A DNA stretch of 64,000 bases from Haloarcula marismortui ATCC 43049 (GCF_000011085.1 NC_006396.1:124001-188000), one strand, 5' to 3'. Positions 32,997 to 42,948 are shown, numbered from the stretch's first letter. Notes: generated by a model from the letters alone, not told the origin. Program-made: numbers and translations.

Positions 32997-34736
32997 TCAG
33001 TACGGGATGACGCGGAACCCTTCTGGAAGCACCAGTCCGAACACGAGGAACAGCACGGCCGCGATACCCGCCGCCATGAGGGCGTAAGGTGCCTGGCTCC
33101 TGACGTGGACCATGTGGTCGCTCCCGCTCGTTGAGGAGGCCAAGACGGTCGTGTCGCTGATTGGCGAGGTGTGGTCACCGAAGATGCCGCCGCTGAACAC
33201 CGCGCCGAGGACCAGCGGGAGGTTCGCGCCCGTCGAGAACGCCAGCGGGATGGCGATGGGGAACATGATGCCGTAGGTCGACCACGATGACCCGTCGGAG
33301 AAACTGACGAAGGAAGTCACGAGGAAGACGCCCACCGGAATGATGAACGCCGGCACGCCGCCAAAGACGTTCGTCACGAACGACGAAACACCCAGTATCG
33401 TCACTGCGTTCTGGATGGAACTGGCGAACATCAGGATGACGGCCGCAAGGAGGATGCCCTTGAAGCCGACCATCATCGCATCAGTCGCGTCGTCGTTCGA
33501 CGGGATGTCGCCCTTCCAGCGATACAGCAGGAAGCCGACGATGAGCGCGGAGAACGAGGCCAGACCGAGCTGGACGCCGCCGATGTTGAACGCCCAGGGA
33601 CCGCTTGGCGGCGTGATTAGCTGCCAGCTGCCGAGCTGGAGCAGCGTGGCCCCCATCCCTTCCTTCCCCTTGACGTAGATGACGGGGCTGGCCCGCCAGA
33701 ACATCGCGCCGAGGCCGACGACAATCATCGTGAGGATCGGCCAGGCGAAGTTCCGCCAGTCCGGCGTGGCAGTTTCGGATACCTCGTATTCGTCCATCTC
33801 AGCGGAAATCATCGGGTCGGCGTCGTCGCCGACGACCTTCCCCTCGTTTCTCGCTCGGGACTCCTCGGTCCCCATCCCGTAGATGTTTGGCACGACTTGC
33901 CACGCGACGAGGCCGGCGAGGCCGAGCGCGATCCACGAATAGAAGCCAGTAAACAGCGTGTTGAAAAACAGCGGCCAGACGGCCCCGGTCGCCGCGGTAA
34001 CTTGCTCGCCGCCGGTGTTCACGAAGTTTGTCATCCCGGACGGCAGCGTCCCCTGCTGCTGTGCCTCGACGAGGCCGCCCCCGATGAAGCCGACCATCGC
34101 CGCCCCCCACGTCGAGTAGAACGCGAGCCGGGAGGCCGGCGACCCCGCTGAGTCGACGTAATAGGCCAGCTTGGCCCGCGAGACGTCGAACTTGTCGGTC
34201 AGCGGCCGCATCATCGAACCGACCACGAGGCAGTTGAAGTAGTCGTCAATGTGGATTGCGATACCGGCCAGGAACGCGGCCTTCTCGGCGTCTGCGGCGG
34301 ACTCGGCCCGCGCCACCAGGGCCTCCAGCACGCCCTGTATCGCACCGGCTCGAATCATCAGTCCGATCAGCCCACCGATGGCAAAGATGGCGAGCAGGAC
34401 GTTCTTGACGTACCACTCCCCGAACAGCGGGGCCGTGGCGATTATTTCCGGAACGAGCTTCAGTCCGAAGATACCGCCAAGTACGATGCCACCGACGCCG
34501 ACCGTCCAGGGACTCCCGTCCTCGGCCTGTGGCTGGACGGTCGCCACCTCACCGCCAGCGGTGATCAGGTCCGATGGGACCCCCACTGCCTGTGGGTGTA
34601 ATGCGCCCACAAGGACGCCTGTGATGACGATGCCCACGAACAGCCCGATAAGCGCGTCTCGGGTGTACCAGGCGAGACCGATGGCGACGAGCGCTGGAAC
34701 GATCGACCACGGTCCAGCCGCGATTCCCTCAACCAT
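32997..34736 (-). CDS. nhaC: NhaC-family Na+/H+ antiporter
   Basis: A 579-residue, roughly twelve-helix transporter of the NhaC/ion-transporter superfamily. Typical segments are FLAGIAIHIDDYFNCLVVG (near residue 150-170), YVDSAGSPASRLAFYSTWGA, SFSDGSSWSTYGIMFPIA, and near the end GGIFGDHTSPISDTTVLASS, with conserved Asp and Ser/Thr residues. It should exchange Na+ (or an organic substrate) for H+ at the membrane, which fits a high-salt life style. Start 34736 is set by a TATA box at 34759-34766; much longer upstream extensions in the same frame would run through the promoter and into the XPB gene's 5' end and are rejected. Confidence 0.92.
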   Translation of the reverse strand: MVEGIAAGPWSIVPALVAIGLAWYTRDALIGLFVGIVITGVLVGALHPQAVGVPSDLITAGGEVATVQPQAEDGSPWTVGVGGIVLGGIFGLKLVPEIIATAPLFGEWYVKNVLLAIFAIGGLIGLMIRAGAIQGVLEALVARAESAADAEKAAFLAGIAIHIDDYFNCLVVGSMMRPLTDKFDVSRAKLAYYVDSAGSPASRLAFYSTWGAAMVGFIGGGLVEAQQQGTLPSGMTNFVNTGGEQVTAATGAVWPLFFNTLFTGFYSWIALGLAGLVAWQVVPNIYGMGTEESRARNEGKVVGDDADPMISAEMDEYEVSETATPDWRNFAWPILTMIVVGLGAMFWRASPVIYVKGKEGMGATLLQLGSWQLITPPSGPWAFNIGGVQLGLASFSALIVGFLLYRWKGDIPSNDDATDAMMVGFKGILLAAVILMFASSIQNAVTILGVSSFVTNVFGGVPAFIIPVGVFLVTSFVSFSDGSSWSTYGIMFPIAIPLAFSTGANLPLVLGAVFSGGIFGDHTSPISDTTVLASSTSGSDHMVHVRSQAPYALMAAGIAAVLFLVFGLVLPEGFRVIPY

Positions 34737-34758
34737 GCCGGCAGGTCTAGGTGGCGCT

Positions 34759-34766
34759 ATATTAAG
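34759..34766 (-). promoter_or_regulatory. TATA box of the NhaC gene
   Basis: TTAATATA on the minus strand, 23-30 nt before ATG 34736, fixes the start and indicates a leaderless transcript. Confidence 0.6.
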
Positions 34767-34838
34767 GTATGTATTCACACCCGCGTCAGGGACGGTCCAG
34801 ACGAAACCCGTTTGAGCGTCGGTCCCCTCCATTCGGTA

Positions 34839-36704
34839 GTGACAGACGAGGAGCCAGCCGACCGAGACGACGACTCTGACTCCACCCCGGAACTCGAACT
34901 CGACGCCGTCTACGACGCCATCGACGCCGTCGGCCGTCCGCATCTGACGGCGACGGAGTTCTCTCGCAAAACGGATCTGACGCCCGACGAGGCACGGGCG
35001 GCACTGGAGCGTCTCGCCGACGACGGCGACATCGAGCGTCAGGACGTGTCCGAGGTCGAGTCCGTGTGGTATCCGACAGATATTGCCGAGGTGACCGACC
35101 GCGAGCGTGTGGTCCTGTTTCCCGACCGCCGGGAAGTCGTCGTCGAACATCCCGACCAGTTCACGCGAGCACAGCTCTCGCAGTTCGCCCGCCTGCAAGA
35201 CACCAACCGCTCGGGCGGCTACGTGTACGAACTCCGCGAGGAGGATATCTGGGCCGCGCCCCACGAGTCCTTAGACGACCTTCTGACGACGATGCGGGAC
35301 GTGCTGGGCGAGCGCTCGCCTCACCTCGAAGAATGGGTGACGAGCCAGTGGGAACGAGCCCGGAAGTTCCGCCTGAAGACTCACGAAGACGGGTACGTCG
35401 TACTCGAAGCTGAAAGCGACGACCTGATGGGCAATGTCGCACGCCCGAAACTTGACGACGACCACCTCCGAGCCCCCATCTCGGACTCGGAGTCGTGGGT
35501 CAACGAGGACGCGACCGCCGAAATCAAGCGCACGCTGTACGAGGCAGGCTATCCGGTCCGGGACGACCGTGATCTTGAAACGGGCGACGCCATCGAGATG
35601 GATTTGCGCCTGCGCCTGCGAGACTACCAGCAGGACTGGGTGGAGCGGTTCACCGAACAGGGCTCGGGCGTGTTCGTCGGCCCGCCCGGGTCGGGCAAGA
35701 CCGTCGCCGCGATGGGTGCGATGGCCGCCATCGGCGGCGAGACGCTGATTCTCGTCCCCTCGCGCGAACTTGCGACACAGTGGCGCGACGAACTGGTCCG
35801 ACACACCTCCCTGACCGACGACGATATCGGCGAGTACCACGGTGGTGAAAAGGAGATACGCGCCGTCACTATCGCCACCTATCGAACCGCCGGAATGGAC
35901 CGCCACCGGAAGCTGTTCGACCAGCGCAAGTGGGGCCTCATCGTCTTCGACGAGGTCCACCACGTCCCCTCGCCGATTCACCGCCGGAGCGCGGACCTCC
36001 AGACCAAACACCGGTTGGGATTGACCGCCACGCCGACCAGAGAGAGCGACGACGAGGAGGAGATATTCACGCTCATCGGTCCGCCAATCGGGACGGACTG
36101 GGGCAAACTGTTCGACGAGGGCTACGTCGCCGAACCGGAGGTCGAGATCCGTCTCGTGCCGTGGGGGGACGAAACCGAACAGTCCGAGTACAGTTCCACG
36201 TCGGGCCACGACCGCCGACAGGCCGCCGCCAGCAACACCGGAAAAATCGACGAGATACGCTACGCGCTGGCCGAGAACCCGGCCGCGAAGGCGCTAGTGT
36301 TCATCGAGTACCTCGACCAGGGTGAGGCTATTAGTGAGGCCATCGATGCGCCGTTTATCAGCGGCGAGACGCCACACGCCCGCCGGGAGAAGCTGTTTGA
36401 CGAGTTCCGCCGCGGCGAACTGACCACGCTGGTCGTCTCCCGCGTCGGCGACGAGGGTATCGACCTGCCGGACGCCGAACTCGCGCTCGTCGCTTCCGGA
36501 CTGGGTGGGTCCCGTAGACAGGGCGCACAGCGGGCCGGGCGGACGATGCGCCCCGCTGGTGACGCCCGGATGGTCATTCTCGCGACGCGAGGGACGACCG
36601 AGGAGGACTTCGTCCGTCGCCAGATGCGCCACCTCGCTTCGAAGGGCATCCGCGTGACCGAGACGGAGGCCGAGGCCGTCGAGCCACCGGCAAAGACGGA
36701 GTGA
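34839..36704 (+). CDS. XPB/Rad25-like superfamily 2 DNA helicase
   Basis: A 621-residue helicase. An N-terminal winged-helix-like part and damage-recognition-like region precede the SF2 core. Walker A is GPPGSGKT (residues 281-288), Walker B is DEVHH (371-375), motif III LGLTATPTRESDD, motif IV-V VSRVGDEGIDLPDA, and motif VI QRAGRTMRP. In archaea such proteins act in DNA opening during repair, often with the nuclease Bax1; no bax1 gene is adjacent. Start GTG 34839 is preferred; TTG 34812 would add nine residues. It diverges from the NhaC gene. Confidence 0.93.
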   Translation: MTDEEPADRDDDSDSTPELELDAVYDAIDAVGRPHLTATEFSRKTDLTPDEARAALERLADDGDIERQDVSEVESVWYPTDIAEVTDRERVVLFPDRREVVVEHPDQFTRAQLSQFARLQDTNRSGGYVYELREEDIWAAPHESLDDLLTTMRDVLGERSPHLEEWVTSQWERARKFRLKTHEDGYVVLEAESDDLMGNVARPKLDDDHLRAPISDSESWVNEDATAEIKRTLYEAGYPVRDDRDLETGDAIEMDLRLRLRDYQQDWVERFTEQGSGVFVGPPGSGKTVAAMGAMAAIGGETLILVPSRELATQWRDELVRHTSLTDDDIGEYHGGEKEIRAVTIATYRTAGMDRHRKLFDQRKWGLIVFDEVHHVPSPIHRRSADLQTKHRLGLTATPTRESDDEEEIFTLIGPPIGTDWGKLFDEGYVAEPEVEIRLVPWGDETEQSEYSSTSGHDRRQAAASNTGKIDEIRYALAENPAAKALVFIEYLDQGEAISEAIDAPFISGETPHARREKLFDEFRRGELTTLVVSRVGDEGIDLPDAELALVASGLGGSRRQGAQRAGRTMRPAGDARMVILATRGTTEEDFVRRQMRHLASKGIRVTETEAEAVEPPAKTE

Positions 36705-36716
36705 GCAGGGATAGGG

Positions 36717-37325
36717 CTACGCTCGCGCCCGGAAAAACGCGAACACCCCACCGAGTTCGTCGTCGACGGTCTCGACGTCGGTGACGGAGAAGCCGGCCTC
36801 GGCCAGTAGCTCGCGATTGCGCTTGCGGCCGTGGAAGCTCCAGGCCATCTCGGTCCCGGTCTCCAGCCAGTCCTCGTTGTTGCCTTCCCATTGTTCGTTG
36901 CCCAGCGCGGTCAGTAGCCGACCGCCCGGTTCGAGCACGCGCTCGAACTCGGCGAAGACGGCGGCGTGTTCCGCTCGCGGGACGTGGATGACCGCGTGCA
37001 GTGAGACGATCGCATCGAACGTGTCTGCTGGGAACGGCAGCGCTGCCAGATCTCCCTGACAGAGCCGCGGTCCGGGGACCCGCTTGCGCGCCGTTCGTAG
37101 CTGCTCGCGAGAGATATCCAGCCCCGTGACAGTGTGGTTGGCTGCGAGAACGTCCATCGCGGGCGTCCCAGCGCCACAGCCGGCATCGAGGACCCGACTC
37201 TCGGCGGGCAGACGGTCCGCGAGGGCCGCGACCAGACCGCGCTCGCGACCCTCGCCGTCACGCTCGGCCGCGTAGGTTGCGGCGATATCGTCATAGCCCT
37301 CACGGACGATGTCGCGTCGGTTCAT
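36717..37325 (-). CDS. Class I SAM-dependent methyltransferase
   Basis: A 202-residue protein of the UbiE/COQ5-like group. SAM-binding motif I is VLDAGCGAGTPAMDV (about residues 45-59), the acidic loop is VTGLDISREQL, motif II is DTFDAIVSLHAVIHV, and post-motif is LEPGGRLLTALGNEQW. The C-terminal part (LLAEAGFSVTDVETVDDE) forms the closing sheet. The methyl acceptor is unknown. Start ATG 37325 begins MNRRDIVREGYDDIAATYA, typical for the family. It is convergent with the XPB gene, 12 bp apart. Confidence 0.9.
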   Translation of the reverse strand: MNRRDIVREGYDDIAATYAAERDGEGRERGLVAALADRLPAESRVLDAGCGAGTPAMDVLAANHTVTGLDISREQLRTARKRVPGPRLCQGDLAALPFPADTFDAIVSLHAVIHVPRAEHAAVFAEFERVLEPGGRLLTALGNEQWEGNNEDWLETGTEMAWSFHGRKRNRELLAEAGFSVTDVETVDDELGGVFAFFRARA

Positions 37326-37426
37326 ACGCGGTGCTCTCGACAGTCCGGAATAGCTCTTTGGGTGGTGTGTGAGCGGGTACAACCCGGTTCCACCCCTCTG
37401 ATTATGTGGCTGGCTGGCGCTCGAAG

Positions 37427-38920
37427 TTACGCTGTATCTGTGTCGAGTCGACGTGCGGTCTCGGCCACGTCCTGAATCTTCTCTGTCTGTCTTTCGTTCG
37501 TCGCCGCGAGGTCGTCGAGCTGTGCCGACATATCGTCGATGCCGCTCGACAGTTCGTCGACCATGCTGGCGACCTCTTCTGTCGACGCCGCCTGGTCGTC
37601 GGTCGCCGCAGAGACCTCCTGAATGCCCTGTGACGCCTCGTTGACCGCCGAGACGATCTCTTCGAGCCGTTCGGCTGCCGTCTCGACCTGGTCGATGCCC
37701 TCAGTCACCTGCTCGGTCACGGTTTCGAGGCTTTCGACGGCGTCGACGGTCTCGTCCTGAATCTCCGTGACGGTGTCCTCGATCTGGTTCGCGTGTTCCT
37801 GTGAATCCCCGGCGAGCGTCTTGATTTCGTCGGCGACGACAGCAAACCCATCGCCAGCCTCTCCGGCGCGTGCGGCCTCGATGGAGGCGTTCAGCGCGAG
37901 CATATTGGTCTGGTCAGCGATGTCGTTTATCACTTCGACAATGTCATCGATTTCGTCGGCCTGCTCTCGGAGGCCGGCGATGTCTGTGGAAACCGTATCG
38001 ACGGCGTCGTCGACATCGTTCATCATGGTCGCGGCCTGCTGTGCGGCTTCGTTCCCGCGTTCAGCCTTTTGTTCGGCCGATGTGCTGGTACTCGCCACCT
38101 CCTCCGCGGTCGAGGCAATCTCCTCGATTGTCGCGCTCATATCCGCAACCTCGCCCGCCACTTCGTCCATCGACTCGGATTGGGTTTCGGCCGTCATGGT
38201 AATCTGCTTGTTCGTCTGTGCGACCTCCTCGGCTGAGGCGCTCAGTTCGTCGATTGGCTCCTGTAGTCCGCTTTCGACTTCCTGCATCAGCGTTTGCTGG
38301 TCATCGATTGCCGATTCCAGACGCTGGCTGTACGAGTCGATGTAGGTGTCCATCGCGACCTGCTGGTCAAGATTCAGGAGTTTGAATACGGAGAGCGCCC
38401 GCGACTGCATTTCTTCGAGGGCCTCGTCCCGGGCAGCGTCGCCTGATTGCAGGTCTTCGACGATTGTCCGCAGGAAGTGTTCGAAATAGATGCTGTAGGC
38501 CCCAAGATATATTTTCGGGCCGAGGTCGAGCATATCGTGAATCTTCCCGATACGGGCCCGGTTCTCGAAGTACTGTTTGTCGTAGGTCCCGGCGACTAGG
38601 TCGCGGAGGTACTGCGTCTGTGTGTTTTTGAGCTGGTCGACTGACTTGGTTGACCGCCCAAAAATCTCGACAGTCTCGTCGAATGACTGCAGATGATCGT
38701 AGAAGTCGTCGACGACAGCTTCGGCTCGGGCGTTCGTCTCGTCTGCCATCGCGGTGAGATTGTCGACGTCCGACCCGTCAAATCCAGTGAATTCCTTCCG
38801 CCAGCGTATCTCTCCGGCGTCCAGCCCGATACGGTCGGTGAGCGTCACACCGTCGACGCCTGCCCTGTCAGATTCAGTGATACGCGCTCGTGGGCCTGTA
38901 CGCTCGTGCTGAGATGCCAT
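37427..38920 (-). CDS. hemAT: HemAT globin-coupled chemotaxis (aerotaxis) transducer
   Basis: A 497-residue soluble transducer. Residues about 30-190 are a globin-coupled sensor domain; His128 in the helix [11 protein letters not shown] is the likely proximal haem ligand, with [12 protein letters not shown] after it. A long coiled coil follows, and the methyl-accepting signalling hairpin tip is [20 protein letters not shown], with methylation-type Q/E pairs on both sides. No membrane helices are present. From work on Halobacterium, HemAT binds O2 and signals through CheA to the archaellum. The start at 38920 has a TATA box at 38946-38951 and an inverted repeat just upstream. Confidence 0.95.
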   Translation of the reverse strand: MASQHERTGPRARITESDRAGVDGVTLTDRIGLDAGEIRWRKEFTGFDGSDVDNLTAMADETNARAEAVVDDFYDHLQSFDETVEIFGRSTKSVDQLKNTQTQYLRDLVAGTYDKQYFENRARIGKIHDMLDLGPKIYLGAYSIYFEHFLRTIVEDLQSGDAARDEALEEMQSRALSVFKLLNLDQQVAMDTYIDSYSQRLESAIDDQQTLMQEVESGLQEPIDELSASAEEVAQTNKQITMTAETQSESMDEVAGEVADMSATIEEIASTAEEVASTSTSAEQKAERGNEAAQQAATMMNDVDDAVDTVSTDIAGLREQADEIDDIVEVINDIADQTNMLALNASIEAARAGEAGDGFAVVADEIKTLAGDSQEHANQIEDTVTEIQDETVDAVESLETVTEQVTEGIDQVETAAERLEEIVSAVNEASQGIQEVSAATDDQAASTEEVASMVDELSSGIDDMSAQLDDLAATNERQTEKIQDVAETARRLDTDTA

Positions 38921-38945
38921 GGCGAAAGGTCAACAGACATAGGGG

Positions 38946-38951
38946 TTATAT
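38946..38951 (-). promoter_or_regulatory. TATA box of hemAT
   Basis: ATATAA on the minus strand, 26-31 nt before ATG 38920, in the leaderless position. Confidence 0.6.
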
Positions 38952-38963
38952 GTTCGCCCCTAA

Positions 38964-38979
38964 TTCTCACCATTGAGAA
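38964..38979. promoter_or_regulatory. Candidate operator: TTCTCA-N4-TGAGAA upstream of hemAT
   Basis: A perfect 6-bp inverted repeat with a 4-base spacer lies 12-34 bases upstream of the hemAT TATA box on the minus strand, where archaeal activators or repressors commonly bind. The regulator is unknown. Confidence 0.45.
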
Positions 38980-39057
38980 ATATAAACAGAAGGGCTAAAA
39001 ATTTGGGGTCGGCAGTCACGTCCGGCGATTATCCGGCCGCCTGTTCAGCAGTCAGAA

Positions 39058-41502
39058 TCAGTCCTCGAATTTCTGTGGATCACGGGCTGCCTCGGCGACG
39101 CGAACAGCAGCAACGTTCTCCGGGACGTCGTGGACGCGAACGATGTCGGCCCCCCGTTCGGCCGCCAGCGTCGTCCCGGCGATGGTCGCCTCCAGACAGT
39201 CGCCCGCTTCTTGCCCGACCAGCCCGAACAGCGACTTGTGGGAGTGCCCAACCAGAATCGGGCAGCCGAGTGCCTCGAATTCCGGGAGGCGGTCGAGCAG
39301 TTTGAAATCTTCCGTGGGCGATTTCCCGAAGCCGACGCCGGGGTCGACGATAATCTGGTCGCGGTCGAGCCCGGCCTTTTCGGCGAGCAGAATGCGCTCG
39401 GTCAGCTGGTCGATGCAGTCCTCGACCACGTCGTCGTAGTGGATGTCGCTGTCCGGGTCGACTGGTGTCTCGATGGAGTGCATCACAACCACCGGCACGT
39501 CGTACTCGGCGGCGACGAGGCGCATCTCGGGGTCTTCGAGGCCGGACACGTCGTTCAGGATGTCCGCGCCGGCGTCGAGTGCCGCTCGCGCGACAGGGGC
39601 CTTCCGCGTGTCGACGGAGATGGCGACATCTAGCTCCGAAAGCCGCTCGATAACCGGGACGACGCGGTCAATTTCCTCCTCGACCGGGACTGGTTCGGCA
39701 CCGGGTCGAGTCGACTCCCCGCCGATATCTAGGATGTCCGCACCGGCCTCAACCATCCGCTCGGCGCGGGCGACGGCATCCTCGACGGCATTGTACTCGC
39801 CGCCGTCGTGGAAGGAGTCCGGAGTGATATTGCAGATACCCATGACGGCCGTCCCGTCGTCCCAGGGATACGCTGCCGACGTGTCGGGCTCGGACTGTTG
39901 GATGGACAGCGCCCCCCGCAGTTCGTCGGCGAACGACGCGAGCCCGTAGGGCTGGCCGTCCAGCTTCTCCGCGAGGCGCTTGTACTGGGCCATCGTCGCC
40001 ATCATGACCACGTCGAGGGTTTCCTCGCCCTGTCCGTCCAGCCCAGAGACGGCACATTCCCCACCCAGCGACAGCAGTTCCTCCTTGAGGTACTGAGCCT
40101 GTCGCGGCTGGACACGGGTACGCAGGACGCGGTGGACGCCCTTGCCTCGCATCCGCCAGGCCCCGGTATCGGTAATATGGGCGCTCTCGATGGTTTCCCG
40201 AGCCTCGGCCAGCGAATCCACCTGTTTGGGGACTAGCGACCGTGACCAATTAGTCCGGGCCTCCCGCACGGCGTACAGCGACCCCACCACGAGGACCGCG
40301 TCGCCGGAATCCGCGGCGTCGAGTGCGATATCGAGCGCCCCTGCAACGTCGCTGCGCGTCTCGACCGTGGCATCGGTCGCGTTCTCCACCGCGGCCGCAA
40401 CGACGTGGTGGGACTCCGCCCGGTCGACGTTGGGTTGGCAAGCGACAACGTGGTCCGGGTCCGGCAGCGCCGCGGCGATGCGCTCGTGGTCCTTGTCGAC
40501 CATCGCACCGATGACGACGTGGAGGTTGTCGTAGTCGAACGAGGATAGCGTCTCCGCGGTGCGCTCGATGCTTCCGGGGTTATGAGCCCCATCGAGGACG
40601 ACCAGCGGCGACTCGTTCATCACCTCGAACCGACCGGGCCAGTGGGCGTTTCGCAGGCCGCGTTCGAGGTCCGTCTGTGAGATGTCCGCGACTTGCTGGC
40701 ACAGCGTGGCTGCGATTCCGGCGTTCTGTGCCTGATGTGCGCCCAGCAGCGGGAGGTAAGTATCGACGCGCCAGCCGGAACCGTCGACTGAGACTGCCCC
40801 TTCCAGCCCTTCACGACCGTCGTACGTGGCCGTCACGTCGGCATCGTCGCCCTCGCCGACAGTCACAACGTCGTCGGCGACCTCGCGGACGGCGGCCAGC
40901 GCGTCGCCAGTCGTCCCAGCCACCAGTGGGGCGTCCTCTGGGGCGACGTGGGCCTTGTCGTACGCGATTTCTTCGACGGTGTCGCCGAGGATGTGGGTGT
41001 GTTCGAGCGTCACGGACGTGACAGCGCTGGCGACCGGGTCGACCACGCTCGTGGCGTCGTATCGGCCGCCGATACCGACTTCCAGCACTGCGATGTCGAT
41101 GTCCTGACGGTCGAACTCCCACAGTGCCAGCGCGGTCATCGTCTCGAAGAAGGTGGGCGAGTCGTTGGCCGCGGCCTGTTCGGTCATGTCCGCTCTGACC
41201 GACTCGACGAACTCGACGAGGGCGGCTTCGGAGAGCTTCCGGCCGTTGATACGGATTCGCTCACGCACGTCGTCGAGATGTGGGGACGTGTACAGTCCGA
41301 CATCGAGGCCGGCTTCCCGTAGCGTTCGTTCGACCATCCGCGCGGTAGACCCCTTTCCGTTGGACCCCGCAATCTGGATGCAGCGAAGCCCCTCCTGTGG
41401 GTCACCGAGCGACGATAGCAGGTCCTGCGTGGCATCAGTACCGGCTCGCGGGGCGAACCGGCGCAACTCGAAGAGGAAGTTCGCGGCCTCGTGGAACTCC
41501 AT
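39058..41502 (-). CDS. folCP: Fused dihydrofolate/folylpolyglutamate synthase and dihydropteroate synthase (FolC-FolP)
   Basis: An 814-residue fusion. The FolC part (about 1-425) has the Mur-ligase-type P-loop IAGSNGKGST (44-53), LGAHQAQNAGIA and LDGAHNPGS. The middle (about 430-545) carries RMRGKGVHRVLRTRVQPRQA and belongs to the archaeal DHPS N-terminal extension. The FolP part (from Met554) has both signatures, MGICNITPDSFHDGG and DIGGESTRPGAEPV, plus GVGFGKSPTEDFKLL. The protein joins pterin to p-aminobenzoate and then adds glutamate. A folC-folP fusion is established for haloarchaea such as Haloferax volcanii. Start 41502 begins the conserved MEFHEAANFLF. Confidence 0.94.
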   Translation of the reverse strand: MEFHEAANFLFELRRFAPRAGTDATQDLLSSLGDPQEGLRCIQIAGSNGKGSTARMVERTLREAGLDVGLYTSPHLDDVRERIRINGRKLSEAALVEFVESVRADMTEQAAANDSPTFFETMTALALWEFDRQDIDIAVLEVGIGGRYDATSVVDPVASAVTSVTLEHTHILGDTVEEIAYDKAHVAPEDAPLVAGTTGDALAAVREVADDVVTVGEGDDADVTATYDGREGLEGAVSVDGSGWRVDTYLPLLGAHQAQNAGIAATLCQQVADISQTDLERGLRNAHWPGRFEVMNESPLVVLDGAHNPGSIERTAETLSSFDYDNLHVVIGAMVDKDHERIAAALPDPDHVVACQPNVDRAESHHVVAAAVENATDATVETRSDVAGALDIALDAADSGDAVLVVGSLYAVREARTNWSRSLVPKQVDSLAEARETIESAHITDTGAWRMRGKGVHRVLRTRVQPRQAQYLKEELLSLGGECAVSGLDGQGEETLDVVMMATMAQYKRLAEKLDGQPYGLASFADELRGALSIQQSEPDTSAAYPWDDGTAVMGICNITPDSFHDGGEYNAVEDAVARAERMVEAGADILDIGGESTRPGAEPVPVEEEIDRVVPVIERLSELDVAISVDTRKAPVARAALDAGADILNDVSGLEDPEMRLVAAEYDVPVVVMHSIETPVDPDSDIHYDDVVEDCIDQLTERILLAEKAGLDRDQIIVDPGVGFGKSPTEDFKLLDRLPEFEALGCPILVGHSHKSLFGLVGQEAGDCLEATIAGTTLAAERGADIVRVHDVPENVAAVRVAEAARDPQKFED

Positions 41503-41616
41503 GGTCGGGCTATCGGAGCCGCTCGCTTTAGCCTGTCGGACTGGCACGTGTCTCCGGCGTGAAGACGCCCCGAACAGCCCGCCAGCCGTCGGCCTTCGCT
41601 GTCCTGCGAGCGACAA

Positions 41617-42333
41617 TTACGCCTGTTCGTTCCGGTCGCGCGTGGCCCACCGACCGAGCGCGCTCGACAGAATCAGGAACGCGGCCCCAAGCAGCGGTGC
41701 CGGGTCGATCTTCGCTTCCGGCCGTTCATCGGTGTCTGTCTCATCGTGCTCCGGTTTCTCTCGCTCCAGCGTCTCCGCTCCCATCTCAGACCCGGTGACG
41801 CCAGCCGGCTCGGTCTCTCTCCCGTGGTCCTGCTGTCGATGCCCGGACTCAGTTTGTGGCATCTCTGCGGCCAGCGTTGTCTCTTTGGTCTCCGGGGTTT
41901 GCGTGTCCTCGGCCTCTTCTACCGCTGCTGTCGGCTCGAACTCCGTTTCGGTTGGCGATGGCGTGTCAACGGCTGACTCGGCCGGTGATGCCGTCGCATC
42001 CGGGCCTTCCGTGTCCCATTCCGACGCATATTCGTCAGCACTACCAACATCGGTTTCGTCAGCGTTGCGGCGACGGTACCACCAGAGGCCGACCGTAGCC
42101 CCGCCGAGCGCGATGAGGGACAGCCCCGTGCCGAGCAGCCCCCACTGTCGCCACAGCGACCCGAGGCGGTCCGTGAGACTGGGGCCGGAATCCTCGGCCT
42201 CATCCGGCTCTGCTGGTCCCGGTGATGGGACAGCAGTGGCGTCGTCGACAACAGCGACGCCGGGAACAGCGTCAAGCACCGAGGCGACGGCGTCCCGTTC
42301 CACCTCGACTTCAAGAAACGTAGGTGCGTCCAT
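41617..42333 (-). CDS. Acidic protein with two TM helices and a low-complexity linker
   Basis: A 238-residue protein. Residues 1-40 look like a small alpha/beta piece (FLEVEVERDAVASVLDAVPG). A first membrane helix lies at about 63-83 (LGTGLSLIALGGATVGLWWY), then a disordered stretch of some 120 residues rich in E, T, P and D, and a second helix at about 213-228 (LLGAAFLILSSALG) before a charged tail. No catalytic motif is seen. It lies between folCP and the SHOCT protein on the same strand, and its role is unknown. Confidence 0.65.
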   Translation of the reverse strand: MDAPTFLEVEVERDAVASVLDAVPGVAVVDDATAVPSPGPAEPDEAEDSGPSLTDRLGSLWRQWGLLGTGLSLIALGGATVGLWWYRRRNADETDVGSADEYASEWDTEGPDATASPAESAVDTPSPTETEFEPTAAVEEAEDTQTPETKETTLAAEMPQTESGHRQQDHGRETEPAGVTGSEMGAETLEREKPEHDETDTDERPEAKIDPAPLLGAAFLILSSALGRWATRDRNEQA

Positions 42334-42375
42334 ACCTGACCTGTCGTCGGGCGACCATGTAAAACCCGCTCAGTG

Positions 42376-42912
42376 CTATTCCCGGGCCGGCTCGTATTCG
42401 GTGTCGGTCGCCGTGGGCCGCGACAGGTCAGTCGCGATGTCGTCATCCAGCAGTTCCGTCTCCGTCCTCTCGCCCTCGCCGAGAAGCGCCTGCAGTTCCC
42501 GCTCGTATTCGGCCTCGGAGAGTTCCCCTTCGACGTACCGGCGCGTCAGCGCCTCGTGTCGCTCCTCAACCGTCGGCTCCGGTGGCGCGAACACATCGGA
42601 GAGCCCAAGCGACGCCAGCGGTGGAATAATCGATTCTAGACGGCCGAGACCACCAGCGACGCGCTGGCTCTTCGGAACCGACGCCCGCCGGGCCAGCGCA
42701 CGGACCAGCGCGACCGACAAAACGATATCGACGCCCACGAGCAACAATGTGCCAAGCAGGAACGTGGCAAACGTCTGGACAACCGCGCCGCCACCGAGAA
42801 GCGCCCCGAGTGTTGCCACGACACCAACGATCCCAATCCCGACGGTCCCCAGTGTCGTCAGAACGACGGCGGCAAACAGAAGCAGTAGCCGGTTATCTTT
42901 CACCCAGTTCAC
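42376..42912 (-). CDS. Two-TM membrane protein with a SHOCT-like motif
   Basis: A 178-residue protein. Two long hydrophobic segments occur at about residues 8-40 and 45-72. A conserved-looking helix-turn (EERHEALTRRYVEGELSEAE, residues about 117-136) then matches the short C-terminal SHOCT domain, where the G-E-L/I-x-x-E-(E/Y)-(Y/F) pattern is diagnostic. An acidic disordered tail follows. SHOCT proteins are widespread and their role is unclear, perhaps in oligomerisation. It sits 36 bp behind the FNT transporter gene on the same strand and could be cotranscribed. Confidence 0.75.
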   Translation of the reverse strand: MNWVKDNRLLLLFAAVVLTTLGTVGIGIVGVVATLGALLGGGAVVQTFATFLLGTLLLVGVDIVLSVALVRALARRASVPKSQRVAGGLGRLESIIPPLASLGLSDVFAPPEPTVEERHEALTRRYVEGELSEAEYERELQALLGEGERTETELLDDDIATDLSRPTATDTEYEPARE

Positions 42913-42948
42913 ACCAACGATAGCCGGAGGGCGTTAAAATGGTTTGTG

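Noticed and set aside
34737-35264. N-terminal extension of the NhaC protein by 176 residues
   Set aside because: It would run through the TATA box at 34759-34766 and overlap the 5' part of the XPB gene; the residues are not membrane-like.
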